From: Littorina saxatilis
Taxonomy: Eukaryota > Mollusca > Gastropoda > Littorinimorpha > Littorinidae
Assembly (NCBI RefSeq): GCF_037325665.1
Contig: NC_090253.1
Coordinates: 17,759,496-17,823,495, forward strand
Direction of reading: 5' to 3'
Length of the DNA: 64,000 bases
The notes under the pieces: generated by a model
What the model was told of the DNA's origin: nothing
The model's input: the letters and a program-made list of their open reading frames with translations, nothing else
Databases searched by the model: none
Shown here: in pieces, positions 23,476 to 35,557 of the stretch
Numbering within the stretch: the first letter of the stretch is position 1
How the letters are laid out: every line of letters begins with the position of its first letter
Translations under genes and position numbers: made by a program

Positions 23476-24480
23476 TCTGGTTATTGGACACAGTTCTTTA
23501 GGATTTGTGACAGAAATGATTGTTTCCCCGGGATCTATGTGTCCTTGTCTGACATACTTGACTGGAGTTTTCTGACATGGACTGAACAGCTTTTAACCCT
23601 TTTGCTGCACAAACGCTAATGCTAGCTGTTGAACAGGCTTGTCGTGCTTACTTTGTTCAGGTGCCGGCTGTCTGAAGACGTTTATATTATCATGGTTTGG
23701 ATGCTGTCAACCGTACAGTAAACCTCTCCTTTTATGACCAAAAAACCCACACACACCAAAATAAAAAAAAAAATAAAAAAAAGAAACGACCGAGGAAGCC
23801 AAGTTCAAAAGGGAGTGAGTTTTAAAATGGGGGTAAATTGACAACATAAAGTCCGAACGTGCAAGGTCTCAATAAAGGGGAGGGGGGTTGGTCTTAAAGG
23901 GAGGGTTCCACGGTACATCTGCTTTGACTTACTTGCACAACTTCAGTCGACACAGATAGACAAATAAATGCTCCATTTTTACTGACAAGGAGTAAATAAT
24001 TGTGTGTGTGTGTTAAACGTTTGTGTTCATATCTAAGTGACAACGTTTTGAATGAACGGAAGACGTGATGAAGAAATGTTATCCTTGGTCCCAGTGCTGT
24101 TATTGAAAAAAATGTGTTGCCATACTTTTCTGTAAATTAAAGGCACAGTAAGCCTCCCGTAAACCATCACTGAGCTCCCCGAGCCTCTACATACAGTGCA
24201 AGCATACTTCCATTTGAACGCTCACCGAACGGGAACATCCTGGCTGCTTTCTGTCGAGAGTGAGACATTTTCATGTTTTAGTACTTATTCATTAAGTTAT
24301 CTATTCATCAATTTGATTTCTACATTGAATTTTTCTTTTATCTCGTTTCATATGTATCGTTTATACAAAGAAACCCCAGAACATCAAGAAATCGGCTTTA
24401 TTGGCTTGAAAACAGTAAGTCGGTGCATTCTGCAAACAGTCAAAACACAGCCAGGCATGGCCTGTCTAGTTACAACGAAC
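23476..24480. other. Unassigned sequence with a TTTTAAGACC-type relic
   Basis: The segment 23800-23915 (GAGTTTTAAAATGGGGGTAAA ... GGTCTTAAAGGGAG, GGTTCCAC) is a degraded copy of the CAGTGGAA MITE family seen at 51949, 53083 and 57164. Nothing else was recognised. Confidence 0.5.
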
Positions 24481-24494
24481 AGCTGAAGAACAGT

Positions 24495-24612
24495 TCGGGG
24501 TCGGCCCGCTATTGCGCGGGTCCGCTATTGCGCGGGGCCGCTATTGCGCGAATCTGCTATTGCGGGGGTTAGGGTTAGGGTTAGACCCGCGCAATAGCGG
24601 CCCAGCCCCAAC
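24495..24612. repeat. CGCTATTGCGCGG repeats with TTAGGG units
   Basis: Four near-identical CGCTATTGCGCGG units are followed by GGGTTAGGGTTAGGGTTAG and then an inverted unit CCCGCGCAATAGCGG. The whole can fold back. The TTAGGG units match the usual molluscan telomere sequence but are too few to be a telomere. Confidence 0.85.
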
Positions 24613-24700
24613 TGAGTTCAAATCGGTGTTATAGCAGCGAACTGGGTTGCACGGCATATCTACACTTCTTTTTTTCCTCTCCATGGTCTCACGAGGTCGA

Positions 24701-24840
24701 TTACTGACTGAAGAAGATGGAGATGACAACAGCCAGTGTTGCCATGGAAACCAGGGCAAGCAGAGGGTGGGCGATGTTACCCCCAAGCTGAACACCCTGC
24801 ATGGACCCCGTGGCTCCGGATTCTTCCGCCTGGGACACCA
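24701..24840 (-). CDS. Possible last exon, hydrophobic C-terminus
   Basis: On the minus strand an acceptor-like TTTATGTTTCCAG precedes a frame ending in a hydrophobic stretch: GGNIAHPLLALVSMATLAVV then ISIFFSQ and a TAA stop. A small-residue segment followed by a hydrophobic C-terminal tail is what GPI-anchored proteins have. The only other exon of that kind of protein on this strand is the alpha-carbonic-anhydrase exon at 41889-42062, upstream in transcription order. No linking exons were found, so any connection is speculative. Confidence 0.3.
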
Positions 24841-25177
24841 CTGGAAACATAAAAAGTAAAAATTCAGACTTCACCAAAAAACACCGAAGAGAAAATCGGA
24901 GCAAAATGCATGAATGTTAATGATATAGATAGTTGTGAACTAGCCATTTTGGAGAGGTGTTAGGCGAACATATCCTTCACGGCCGGTATGAAGGAGTCGA
25001 GGTTATATACTTTAAACCGGAATTAACTCTAACCTGTCAGTCTAGATTTAATTAGGTTCAGTGTCAAATATTCCGATGCAGAAAGTCGAGGTTAGCAGCG
25101 TCCTCGATCCGGCGTTACTCGGGTGTCAATACTCGGATGTTAAGCCTAAAGAAAACAGCATAATGGAAGCCATTTAC

Positions 25178-25445
25178 AGGGGCGGACGAGGGGGGGGGAT
25201 GCACAGGGTGCACGTGCACCCCCCTCCAGCAAAAAAAAAAATAAAAAATTGGAAAGCTGATTCTATGACCATTTATAAGTTCAAATGGCACCAGATGGCA
25301 CCATTTTGCTTCTTTGAGCCAAAATTTTTTTCCGGGGGGGGGCATGCCCCCGGACCCCCCTAGCAAATTCGGGCGCTTCGCGCCCATCACATTCACTTTC
25401 GATTCAAAGTGCACCCCCCCTTACAAAGCAACTGATCCGCCCCTG
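25178..25445. mobile_element. MITE with CAGGGGCGGA ends
   Basis: Ends CAGGGGCGGAC and GATCCGCCCCTG are inverted repeats, flanked by ATTTA on both sides (25173-25177 and 25446-25450). The interior has GGGGCATGCCCCCGGACCCC followed by TTCGGGCGCTTCGCGCCC. A related but altered copy ends at 40276. hAT is the likeliest superfamily by its ends, but the 5-bp duplication does not fit the usual 8 bp. Confidence 0.7.
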
Positions 25446-25576
25446 ATTTAGGAACCTACGCTAACAAGATGCGCGCGAGCTTCCATTCAAAGTTAGCTTA
25501 GGCAACGAAGGTTCGATGACGTCATCCAATAGTCACATCACAGAAGGAAATGTACACAGGCTGAACGTAGCCCATT

Positions 25577-25745
25577 TTAGCTCGACTTATTAGACAGAGA
25601 GGCTTGAGGAGAATGATAATAACAAAGTCGTTAACAGAGTGCAGACCTCAATGATCGTAAGAACGCACAATTTATTGTTTTCTGATGGTTATCTGTTACC
25701 GAAACTTGCTTTGGATCATGGGGCAGACAACTCTCGTAAACCTGT
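25577..25745 (+). repeat. Inverted-copy repeat E, copy 1
   Basis: Matches the reverse complement of 33057-33215: GAGGCTTGAGGAGAATGATA, then AAGTCGTTAACAGAGTGCAG, then CGCACAATTTATTGTTTTCT. The two copies lie 7.3 kb apart in opposite orientation. The adjoining block TTAGGAACCTACGCTAACAA also recurs at both. Confidence 0.8.
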
Positions 25746-25924
25746 TGGGCGCAAAGTAAGAATCCGGGGCAGAGTTGGAATAATCGGGTTTTCCCGAAAC
25801 CTCATTTTGATTTCCAACAAAGCGCCGCATTTCCGGAAACGAGCTGCCTCGTTCTAGAAATGGCAACCCTTCGACTGGCACAAAAACGTATACCCTTTTC
25901 ACATGTCATGAATAAGGTATATGA

Positions 25925-26461
25925 CAAGAAGAGCAAACGCTCGATCGAGTCACTTTCGCAGTTCTGAATATTATATGAGGCATCAGATGGACAGGAAGAA
26001 ATTGCTATTCACAACACAATGAGTCACGTTCACATAAAATTTTATAGTTTCCGAGAAAAGCCCAACGTTAAGTTGTGTGTTGCCGAACAGAAAAGGCTAG
26101 TTATCTCCCTTGTTTTTCTGATAACGTTCGTAAAAGGCTACAGATGTAAATACTTTGATGTAAAGAATAATCCTACAAAGTTTCAATCACATCCGATGAA
26201 CTTTGTCAAAGATATAAAATGTCTAATTTTTCCTTTGACGCTGACCTGTGACCTTGAAAAAGGTCAAAGGTCAACGAAACCATCGTTAAAGTGTAGAGGT
26301 CATTGGAGGTCACGACTAAACAAAATATGAGCCCGATCGCTTTGATAGTTTCCGAGAAAAGTCCAACGTTAAGGTGGTGTCTACGGACGGCCGGCCGGAC
26401 GGCCGGCCGGACAGACTAACACTGACCGATTACATAGAGTCACTTTTTCTCAAGTGACTCA
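25925..26461 (+). mobile_element. GAGTCACTT element, copy 1
   Basis: Starts ACAAGAAGAGCAAACGCTCG then ATCGAGTCACTTTCGC and ends TTTTTCTCAAGTGACTC. GAGTCACTT is thus inverted at the two ends. The interior has two copies of TTTCCGAGAAAAG(C/T)CCAACG about 300 bp apart, a duplicated CCGGCCGGACGG tract and AAGGTCA motifs. The second copy is at 59955-60680 on the other strand and is about 190 bp longer inside. A frame of about 100 codons is conserved in both copies, probably because the DNA is similar, not because it is coding. Confidence 0.75.
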
Positions 26462-26830
26462 AAAAAGCAAGGTCTTATACAGGGGAAGTCTTGAATTGGG
26501 GGTGCGGGGGTCAGGGCGTTAGCAATTTTCTCCCCCCTTTCCTAACCGTTAGGTGGTGGGTTCAAATCAAGTGCTAGTCTTTCGGATGAGACGAAAATCC
26601 GAGGTCCCTTTTCAGAATTTCAGAATATTTTCGTCACGTCGTCAATTGCTGACTTTTAGTGACTAGCGCTCTTTAAGAGGACAAAGACGGAGAAAAAATC
26701 AAAAGTAACTGAGGATAGAAAAGACTTAAGCATAAAGGAAGTAGTCAAACGAAACAAAACGATCAAGGAGGAACTGAATATAACTGAGACCCTACTCTAA
26801 CTTTGAAACAAAATAAGGAGTGGGGAGGAG

Positions 26831-27196
26831 TTAGAATGAGAGTTTGGAGAGCTCCCCTCTGAAAGATACCAGAGAGGGAGCCTCGGCAGCAGCTGCCGGG
26901 AGGGAATTCCACACGGGGATGGTACGCGGGAAGAAGCTGTATTTAAAATAGTTTGTACGGGCGGAAATTTGGCGAAGTTTAAGGTTGTGGTTGGATCGAG
27001 TTCTGCCAGTGCCAGGGGTGAGGTAGGGGTCTGGGGGGATATCTACCAGGTTGTTGATGATTTTGTGGAGCATTGTGAGTTGGGTCTTGGTGCGCCTACT
27101 TTCTAGGGTTTCCCATCCGAGTGACTGCAACATGGAACTGACACTACTCGTGTCACAGGCACTCGTCACGAGGTGGGCGTGGCCTATGGCTGTCAC
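26831..27196 (-). pseudogene. LINE ORF2 3' fragment
   Basis: A minus-strand frame of about 120 aa contains SLGWETLESRRTKTQLTMLH, KIINNLVDIPPDPYLTPGTG and YFKYSFFPRTIPVWNSLPAA. This is the well-known C-terminal end of CR1/Jockey-type LINE ORF2 (ARLTMLYKI, NYYKYSFFPRTI-WN-LP). RT motifs A-E are missing, as expected of a 5'-truncated insertion. The downstream sequence to about 26700 is probably its 3' end. Confidence 0.8.
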
Positions 27197-27199
27197 TTG

Positions 27200-28500
27200 T
27201 GATGGACGGGGGGTCTTTTCTTATGGTTTATACAAGGTATGATACTGATTCTCTCGACCTCGTCGGCAAACTTCGCATTCCTGCCATACACAGCTTAGCA
27301 AAGCAAAACAACGGCTATGATAAAATCAAGTATACATTAAACTATCAGGCAGCTACAGATTTATACCAATTAGACGTTGCTACGGCTGTTATTTTGCAAA
27401 ACGGCACGGATTTTGGCACACAAAAACCCACGTTGTTCTAGACCGAACGGAAGTTACGTATGACTTACTTCCCCTTATAATCAAACCAAGACAACAAGCT
27501 GTGCCTTCATTGGCTGAAGGAAAAATATTGCGCGAAATCTGACGTGTAGATCTGTTGTAGATTTGAGAAAACATAAGAAGGTTGGTTACGTGTAATCTTG
27601 AATGAAATAGTAAGATTGTTTTTGTTGCTCAAGACTGTTATTTTTATGGAGCTTTTCTCAATGTCTGTCCAAAATTGCGCACCATAAGAGAGAGGGAGGG
27701 AGATAGAGAGGAAAGAGAGAAATTTTGTTTCCCATCCACATCAGTTACGGGTTGGTTGTTGATGTAGAACGATAGCAAAGCAGGATCAGGTCAGATAATG
27801 CACACAGCACGAGACGCTTGCAGAGAAGGATATACAATCAGGGTTCTTGCATGCTTACAGTGTGATCTTTATTGCTATTTTTCATCAATGAACATAATGC
27901 CACAGCAAAACATATTTAACCCAATTGTACTTTGTGGTTTATGTTGAGAGTGAAGTTAGGATTTACCTTTTCAAGAAGTAGACTCTGCATCCAAATAATC
28001 TAATTTGCAGGCTTAGATTCCCAGTTAGCTAGCACACAAAGAGCACCAAGTGCAGTGACATCTGTGTACAGTACTGAGTAGGGCAACCGAGCTTTCAAGA
28101 CCCATCTGTGCAATTATAAGTTGATCAAAATGCTAATCGAATTGATTGAAAATTAAGCAGATAATACCCTCCTGCTGCATATTTTATGCACACATTTTTT
28201 TCAACAAAGTAACTAATTGTTTACAGGTTCTGGTGTTCATCACAAGACATATTCTTATTTATATTTTTATTTTCAGAAGCCATATACTCAGGATCATTCC
28301 ACATCTCATACCTGCATGTGCATACTTCAAAACCATTGAAGAAGTCACACATGAGTAATTATATCATGATCCTTCATATATATTTATTTCAAATTAAATC
28401 TTTCATTAAACACCTCCATATGTTACTAATTCATACCAATGTACAACAATACAATTTAGCAACAACAGTATAGAGGAAGACACACTTAACTAATAATCTG
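27200..28500. other. Unassigned sequence
   Basis: No supported gene. A GA-rich patch occurs near 27690. TCTAGACCGAACGGAAGT near 27438 recurs inverted near 31540. Confidence 0.4.
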
Positions 28501-29715
28501 CATTCAAAATTATTACAACACTTCTTTCGACACACACACAAACACACATACTGTTTGGAATCATACTGCTAAAGTTGAACGAACACATTTAACAGCAACA
28601 TGCAAGCATTCATTCTTGTATTCAAGAAACATGCAAGTATACACTCTTCTTTCGTCTTTCAATAGACATTTTCCGAAAAAGACTGTGAGTGTTTATGGAG
28701 TAGTTTTATTTCTGGATGATGAGCCGAGATAAAAAAATAAAAATAAAAAATAAAAAACACACACACATGTTGATCGTATAATAGTGAACAATAATCATAA
28801 AGTGCATATTTTGTCAAAGTGTTGGTGTCGGAAATATGCACGAGGGAGCCCACATTCACTGCCAGCATGATAGTTTGACTGCTGATTGAAAAAGTTAACA
28901 CATGATGGTAGTACTCATAAGTTTGGATGTGCAGGTTTTGGAAAGAACAGTGCGTCATATTTATTTGCAGAAAATGTGTATCGGGACTGTGAGGCTTTTC
29001 ATCACTTGCCTGAACATTATTATCCCTTGGCATAATTAAGGTTCCTAAAGGTCGGCGGTCAATAAAACCCTCAGTAGATTTGTTTCCAAACATCGTCAAC
29101 TGCAGTGTTGCTCTTAGGCCTAAGTTTTTTTTTTCTCTCACTGGTCCACACTTTTTTTTCTGATTTGAAGCACTGTTGTGACCACTGGCTAATCAGCCTG
29201 CTGTCCGGTACATTTTGACATGTTGGAGGCCCTCTGATTGAAAAAATTTTGTGATAAATCTTGAAAAAGTTGGCCGCTAAGGTAAATCCACTTCCTCTCC
29301 ACTGTATAGTTCTTGTCCATCAGACTGTTACTGAAACAAACAGTTCAGAATATCATTAGTGCGTATAGTCCTTAAGCCAAAACACTGCAGCTTTTTTCGT
29401 TCACCTCTCCATCTACTTATTTGTTTTGCTTTTGTACGTAGTACACTCACTCTCTTATCACACAGAGTTTCTCAAATAAAAAAAGAAACAAAACTAAAAA
29501 CAGAGGAAACAAGCAAACAAACACCACCACAACCAAGAAGAAGAACAACCTAGCTGAAGACAAGCTGTTTTGCATAAACGCAAACATGTGCATAACTCAA
29601 AATGGTAATTAGACAGGTAATTAATCAGGTAATTAATCATGTCTAAAAGTCAATTCCTAGAAGTGTGTAAATAGTCAAAGCTCTAACTAAAAATGTAAAA
29701 TAAAAATGTATTACT

Positions 29716-29718
<3 letters not shown>
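28501..29718. other. Unassigned AT-rich sequence
   Basis: No recognised domain. An unbroken minus-strand frame at 28659-29141 has no family resemblance I can name. Confidence 0.4.

Positions 29719-29719
<1 letters not shown>

Positions 29720-29808
<89 letters not shown>
29720..29808. repeat. (CA)n microsatellite
   Basis: Pure CA repeat of about 89 bp. Confidence 0.98.
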
Positions 29809-29809
<1 letters not shown>

Positions 29810-30448
29810 TGATCTTGTATTTTCTGATAACATGTCCTAATTAAACCATTGAAGAATAGGTGTCTGAACTTACTCAGAGATGAAGAGTTGACCTTCTGTT
29901 GTTATTCCTCAAGAGATTAGTTCTGCTCATGCATGTCGCCTCGGGTTTTCCGTGTTCGGCCTGCATGCAGTTCCCCAAGCATCCGCTGTGTAAACGGATG
30001 TCTCTTTGTTACGTCTGTAGCTCCACTGGATATGAGGCTTCTTGTAAAGTTCTTCTGCAATTTGCTGTTCCAGCACTATCAGTCATCAATGTAGAATACT
30101 CCACCTGCAAAAGTGCCAATACCCCTAAAATTATGTGTCAAATAATTAACTTCTGATTGATAATGTAGATCTACACCCGATAGCCGAAATTGTGTGACTG
30201 GACAACTGATGTGTAAACCTGATGAAATATAATCTGTAGTTGGTATCACTCGATAATTGCTGCTTCCATATTCAGCTATGAATCTTTAAATTACAATTTA
30301 AAACGGATTTACCCCTCCCCTTCGCTTTTAAAAATCACATCAATCTGAGAGAGGAAACATAAAATCCCCTAACTTGTCATTTGCTTCTGGTCGTTAGATC
30401 TAAATTACAACTGAACAAGGTGCACAGACTGAGTTTGAGATATACTTG
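29809..30448. other. Unassigned sequence
   Basis: No convincing exon. A segment at 30100-30110 could act as a minus-strand acceptor (CACTTTTGCAG), but the following frame is not recognised. Confidence 0.35.
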
Positions 30449-30857
30449 AATCAATCAATCAATCAATGAAGCTTATATCGCGCATATTCCGTGGGTACAG
30501 TTCTAGGCGCTCTGCAGTGATGCCGTGTGAGATGAAATTTTATACGGCCAGTAGATTGCAGCCATGTCGGCGCATATTTACCTTTCACGGCCTTATTCCA
30601 AGTCACACGGGTATGGTAGACAATTATTAACTGTGCCTAAGCAATTTTGCCAGGAAAGACCCTTTTGTCAATCGTGGGATCTTTAACGTGCACACCCAAT
30701 GTAGTATACACGGGGGGTGGTTCGGACACCGAAGAGAGTCTGCACATAAAGTTGACTCTGTGAAATAAATTTCCGCCGAACCTGGGATCGAACTCGCGCT
30801 GACAGCGGCCAACTGAATACAAATCCAGCGCGCTACCAACTGAGCTATATCCCCGCC
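30449..30857 (-). mobile_element. SINE-A copy, full length
   Basis: On the minus strand: GGGGATATAGCTCAGTTGG (box A), GAGTTCGATCCCAGG (box B), AAGATCCCACGATTGACAAA, and the end GCGCGATATAAGCTTCATTG then (ATTG)n. The length is about 410 bp. The head is tRNA-like and the 3' end carries a short tandem tail, as in LINE-mobilised SINEs. Confidence 0.85.
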
Positions 30858-30896
30858 CAGTGAGCTGAGTGAGTGAGCTGCCATACCCACGCTACC

Positions 30897-30898
<2 letters not shown>

Positions 30899-30977
<79 letters not shown>
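30899..30977. repeat. (CT)n microsatellite
   Basis: Pure CT repeat next to the SINE-A head. Confidence 0.97.
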
Positions 30978-30979
<2 letters not shown>

Positions 30980-30999
30980 AAATAACCTGCTGAAGGGTT

Positions 31000-31639
31000 G
31001 GGGATACATGTGTTTGGGATTATCTATTCGAAAATTCGCTCACCTTCACATGTGGACTCCGTTACGTCTTCAGCAGAACATGGTCAAAACCATGGGTCAT
31101 ATGTTTCGTGACGTTCAACAACAGGCTTTGAATGAGTTCATCGGCAGTAAACAAACAATTCTCTCATCTCTGCTCGTGGTTGAAACACAACCACAATCCC
31201 TGACAAAACAGATTTTCCAGTTTTCGAAAACTATCCGAAGACTTGATGCACTGGTCACACTGGCCGAATCAGCTATATATTTTCTCTGGTGAATCCATGG
31301 TTTCCAACTCCATCACAAGGATGATACAATCTAAATTTATGTTTGCATCCTATTATCTGGAAGTTGCAAGAAGAATCAAGGAATAGGAAAGTTGGTGGTG
31401 AACAGACAGATCGACTGACGAACGCCGCTGACAACTTTTTAATTATGCCTGGTCACGGGGTCACATGCGCAGAAAACATGCGCAACCTGTCTGTCGTCTG
31501 CTGCAATCTCGGTTTCTGATAACTTCACTACTTCCGTTCGGTCTAGAGCAACGAAGAGAGTTTTACCTTGTAATAGTAGTAGTCCTGAGAGCGCACAGGC
31601 CCCGCCCACTTTGATCCCGACCCGATCGTGACGAGTGCC
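31000..31639. other. Unassigned sequence
   Basis: No recognised gene. One plus-strand frame continues from the (CT)n tract to about 31290 without domain signals. Confidence 0.4.
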
Positions 31640-31997
31640 TGTGACTCGTGTACACTACATTGGGGGTGTGCACGTTAAAGATCCCACGATTGACAAAAGG
31701 GTCTTTCCTGGCAAAATTGTATAGGCATATAAAAATGTCCACCAAAATACCCGTGTGACTTGGAATAATAGGCCGTGAAAAGTAGGATATGCGCCGAAAT
31801 GGCTGCGATCTGCTGGCCGATGTGAATGCGTGATGTATTGTGTAAAAATAATTCCATCTCACACGGCATAAATAAATCCCTGCGCCTTGAATATGTGCGC
31901 GATATAAATTGCATAAAAATAAAAATAAAAATAAAAAATAAATCCCTGCGCTTAGAACTGTACCCACGGAATACGCGCGATATAAGCCTCACTCAGC
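31640..31997 (+). mobile_element. SINE-A copy lacking its head
   Basis: Matches SINE-A from GTGCACGTTAAAGATCCCAC to GGAATACGCGCGATATAAGC. The tRNA-like head is absent. Near the 3' end AAATCCCTGCGC and GCGCGATATAA occur twice, around an (AAAAT)n patch, indicating an internal duplication. Confidence 0.75.
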
Positions 31998-32760
31998 GCA
32001 TGCAGCTAGCTAGATGCTGCTGTCTCGACTCTATTTTGAACACAATCATTTTTTTTTCTCAGAGTAGAGTGTTAGTTTGTTACAATTAACAGGCTGAAAT
32101 CATCTTTAATTTGAATCAACATTTTGCAACAATCAATCACATCAATATAGCGCACAGACTGACTTGCACATTACGTTTCAAGAGCCTAGATTACCATGCA
32201 GTGACAAGAGCCTACTCAGTAAAGGGACGTAATGCTGTCTCTGCAGCCCAGAGAGACTGTGGGAGTTTACAGATCTCTGGTTTAATATACAATCAGTTAA
32301 GACTGAGTAAAAAATTATTACAATCGATAGTTACCAGTGAAAAGTTATATCGGAACACTCTTGTTGTGTTTTTGTTGTTGTAAAATGTAAGATCTGAAAA
32401 TTAAGTAAAATTGGTGCGTTTTGGTCGAGTGGGATGGGTTGTTGAACTGTGTTGTTACAGCCAACCGAAGTTATCAAAAGTGTTTTGCTTTTTGTAATTC
32501 GGTTGGTTTGGTGCGTTATACAATGCATCTGCTTTTTCAAGACTAAGCATTGATCACTTTAAAACACAAGGATCATCATAGGCCATCATGACTTGTATCA
32601 TTTTACATCGCATTCTAAGAAAGAGCAGAATTCTCACTATGCGCGCAGTACATTTCTAGAATCGCGTAGCGCAAAGTTGGAATTCCTACAATGGCGGCCA
32701 TTGTTGGAATTCCAACAAAGCGCAGGTCATTTCCGGAAAAGCGCCGATGACGAGATGGGT
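31998..32760. other. Unassigned sequence with a short palindrome
   Basis: At 32672-32725 TTGGAATTCCTACAATGG is followed by its near reverse complement CCATTGTTGGAATTCCAA. The adjoining CCAACAAAGCGC and ATTTCCGGAAA also occur near 25820. Confidence 0.5.
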
Positions 32761-32763
32761 CGC

Positions 32764-33055
32764 AACAAACCCTTCAAGGCTAACTTCCCTTCTTTGTTGC
32801 CATTAGTTTCATGGCTGACGAACTTCGGAACAGCTGTTACTTTTCGTTTATGTAATATTTAGAGTTTGCTTTACGTGCAAAATAATGAAATATGAAGAGC
32901 AGATGACAGAAGAGCACCTGATATCTTACGTGCATGTCTTATAATTTGGTTTGCTGAACGTGCTTCGACTGATTGCTGCATGTGAACGTAAAGTAACATC
33001 CGTTCGTCAGCCATGAAACTAACAAAGAAGGGAAGTAAGCCTTGAAGGGTTTACG
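32764..33055. repeat. Foldback with ~55-bp arms
   Basis: The left arm (CCCTTCAAGGCTAACTTCCC ... TTTCATGGCTGACGAAC) and the right arm from about 33000 are reverse complements with few differences. The right arm joins repeat E copy 2. Confidence 0.8.
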
Positions 33056-33056
33056 G

Positions 33057-33215
33057 GAGTTGTCTGTCCCATTATCGAAAGCTACTTCCGGTTATAACCA
33101 CCAGAAAACAATAAATTGTGCGTTCTTACGATCATTGTCATTGAGGTCTGCACTCTGTTAACGACTTTGTTATTATCATTCTCCTCAAGCCTCTCTGTCT
33201 TGTTAGCGTAGGTTC
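33057..33215 (-). repeat. Inverted-copy repeat E, copy 2
   Basis: Reverse complement of 25577-25745, as described there. A five-base insertion (CAATG/TGACA) distinguishes it. Confidence 0.8.
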
Positions 33216-34740
33216 CTAAATGAATGGAAGGGCGCTGGTTCTGTGGCGACGCATAGTTCTCGAGATAGGTGTGACCACATGACGTCATTAATACTTTCGT
33301 CATCGAAGATCTTTCGTGTTCAAATCAGTGTCATTTCCCAGTTTTGACAAGTTGAGAAAAAGAAAGACATTTAATTTTGCGAAGAAACTGATTATGAAAA
33401 GAAAAGCAAGCGTGGAGAAATATGGTTGGGTCACGACTCACGGTCCTGCAAGACTTCAAGTTATGACCAACGATTTCTCCTTCTCTCTGTTTTACAGCGC
33501 ACACGGCAACATGCACGAATGTTGTTATTCTTTTTTCTTCGAAGTACCGTAGATTTGTTTGTGGCCATATTTTCCACATATGCATTGTTATATTACGGGA
33601 ATAACACTTTTGAACGCAAATTCGCAAAGAAATTTGGATCGTTTGCTCCGAAACTGCAACGTCGATATGCCAAAACAAACATTTTGGCTCAATATGCGGA
33701 AACAGGCTGGTAGTGTCATATTTTTTATTTGGGTTTGGAAGAACTGCTCATAATTTACATCGTACTCCGGCCCTTTTCTTTTTTTCGGCGTCACTGACTC
33801 TGACCCCCCCCCCCCCCCCCCCCCCACCCCCCCGATGAGTTCCCGATGAGTTACTTTGGCGACGCAGCATTATTCATTTATTGTGTCTTTTTCAAGCGCG
33901 AACTTCCTTATGACTTACACTTGGTATAAGTCCTTTTCTTGGAAAATCAGCTCTTCATAAAGCTTCGCCTGTGACGAGGATCAACGTACAGGTTGCGTTC
34001 TTCGCATGGAACAAGTTTAAGTTAAACTGAGTTCTAGAAATGACCATTTGCTGTCGTTTGTCCTGTCGTCGCTCCTCTAAAGAAAACTTGGAATGTGAAC
34101 GCTCACCTAGCAGCGTGGCAACAAGGGTGAAGATCAGTACTGCACGGACAGATGATGAAAGAGCCATTCTGTCCTCAAAAGGTGTGTCAGCAGCCAAACT
34201 CAGTAGCAACAAATCAGATACTTATGTGTTACGTCTTCCGAATCCTTGCACGATAGGTCATCAAACGTTCGATTAACCGACAAATGTAGCCGAGCTATTC
34301 GATTGGCAGAATAGGCACACAGATGTGCAGAAACCACGGCGACAAAGTCTCAGTTACCAAATCTCACCTGAGCGGTATCTTCTTTTTTTGCAGTTTGCGT
34401 TTTTTAACTGTAGGTTTTGACTTGATCGGCCCACGCAGTGAGGACTGGCAAATGGAACAAAGTGAGGATAAGGTTCCTGCTTCATTAAAAAGAAAAAAAG
34501 AAAAGAAAAAGAAAAGAATTTTTTTTTTATCACATCAGGGGTGAAAAAATACACAATAATTTTGACGCCATTGTCGAAATGACGTAATAGTCTCCATGTT
34601 TGATGGCCGACTGTCTTGGTTAAGCAACGAGTAGTACGTAGTTTCGGACAGCCCGAAAGGACTGTGAGAATGTTAGTCAGTCGGGGCAAAAAACAAACAA
34701 AATAATAAAAAAAACGCTCGCGCTGGACCCGAGTACTCTT
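33216..34740. other. Unassigned sequence with a poly-C run
   Basis: Poly-C at 33806-33832. No gene recognised. Confidence 0.4.
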
Positions 34741-34744
34741 CAGA

Positions 34745-34800
<56 letters not shown>

Positions 34801-34821
34801 CCCTCACTACTTCTCTCTCTC

Positions 34822-34892
<71 letters not shown>
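34745..34892. repeat. (CA)n-(CT)n-(CA)n compound microsatellite
   Basis: Two CA tracts of about 50 bp separated by a CT-rich block. Confidence 0.97.
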
Positions 34893-34893
<1 letters not shown>

Positions 34894-35261
34894 CCACATC
34901 TCCATTCTAAAACACGTCACGTTCCAAATCAAAAGACGACATTCTATTTTCTTACGTCACTATTCTTGGTTTACGGTACCATTCGGCGGCTTCGCTACGA
35001 GTATGACATAGTCTTGGTTTGCCGAGACCTTGCACCGTTCTGTTGCACCGCGAATTCCTCCCACCGCCAAGTCGTTTTTTTGGCTCACGTAAGTGTAGCC
35101 TATGCGATCGTAACTTTGTCTGTCTGTGCGTGCGTGTGTGTGTGCGTGTGTTTGTGCGTGTGTATGTCTGTGGTAGAAACTCTAACATTTGAAGACGTCA
35201 CATTACATTGACGTCACATTATGACGTAAGAGGGTTAGACGTCACGCGAAGGAAGTACTGA

Positions 35262-35358
35262 AAGTCTCGGTCATTATTATTTTGAGCGGGCCGAGACTAG
35301 TGTACATGCAGACAATCTAGATCTAGTGTCTCGCTTTCTTGCACAGTTTCACCTATGC

Positions 35359-35436
<78 letters not shown>

Positions 35437-35484
35437 GTTTGTCGATTTCTTACGTGAGCCTTGATGGCTTCGCCTCTTGTTTTG
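35262..35484 (+). repeat. Dispersed repeat X, copy 2
   Basis: Same family as 23250-23475, carrying a longer (GT)n at 35366-35432. It ends exactly at the right part of the piggyBac-like MITE. Confidence 0.75.
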
Positions 35485-35557
35485 TTATTTTTCTCTCTGT
35501 TAATTCACCAGTGGCTATGTAACATGTGTTACAGAATTGCACCAGTGTAAGGGTTAA
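35485..35557 (+). mobile_element. piggyBac-like MITE, right part
   Basis: Matches the last ~73 bp of the complete MITE at 53951-54173 (TTTTTCTCTCTGTTAATTCA to GCACCAGTGTAAGGG) followed by TTAA at 35554-35557. It directly joins the N-terminal half of the NHL exon. Confidence 0.85.

Noticed and set aside
24566-24586. Chromosome end or true telomere array
   Set aside because: Only about three TTAGGG units within a foldback.
28659-29141. 160-aa minus-strand protein
   Set aside because: No domain, compositional bias from AT-rich DNA, and no splice or repeat support.
19611-35557. A 15.9-kb autonomous piggyBac transposon
   Set aside because: The ends fit, but no piggyBac transposase motif was recognised inside and the interior is a mixture of other repeats. 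Kept only as an open alternative.
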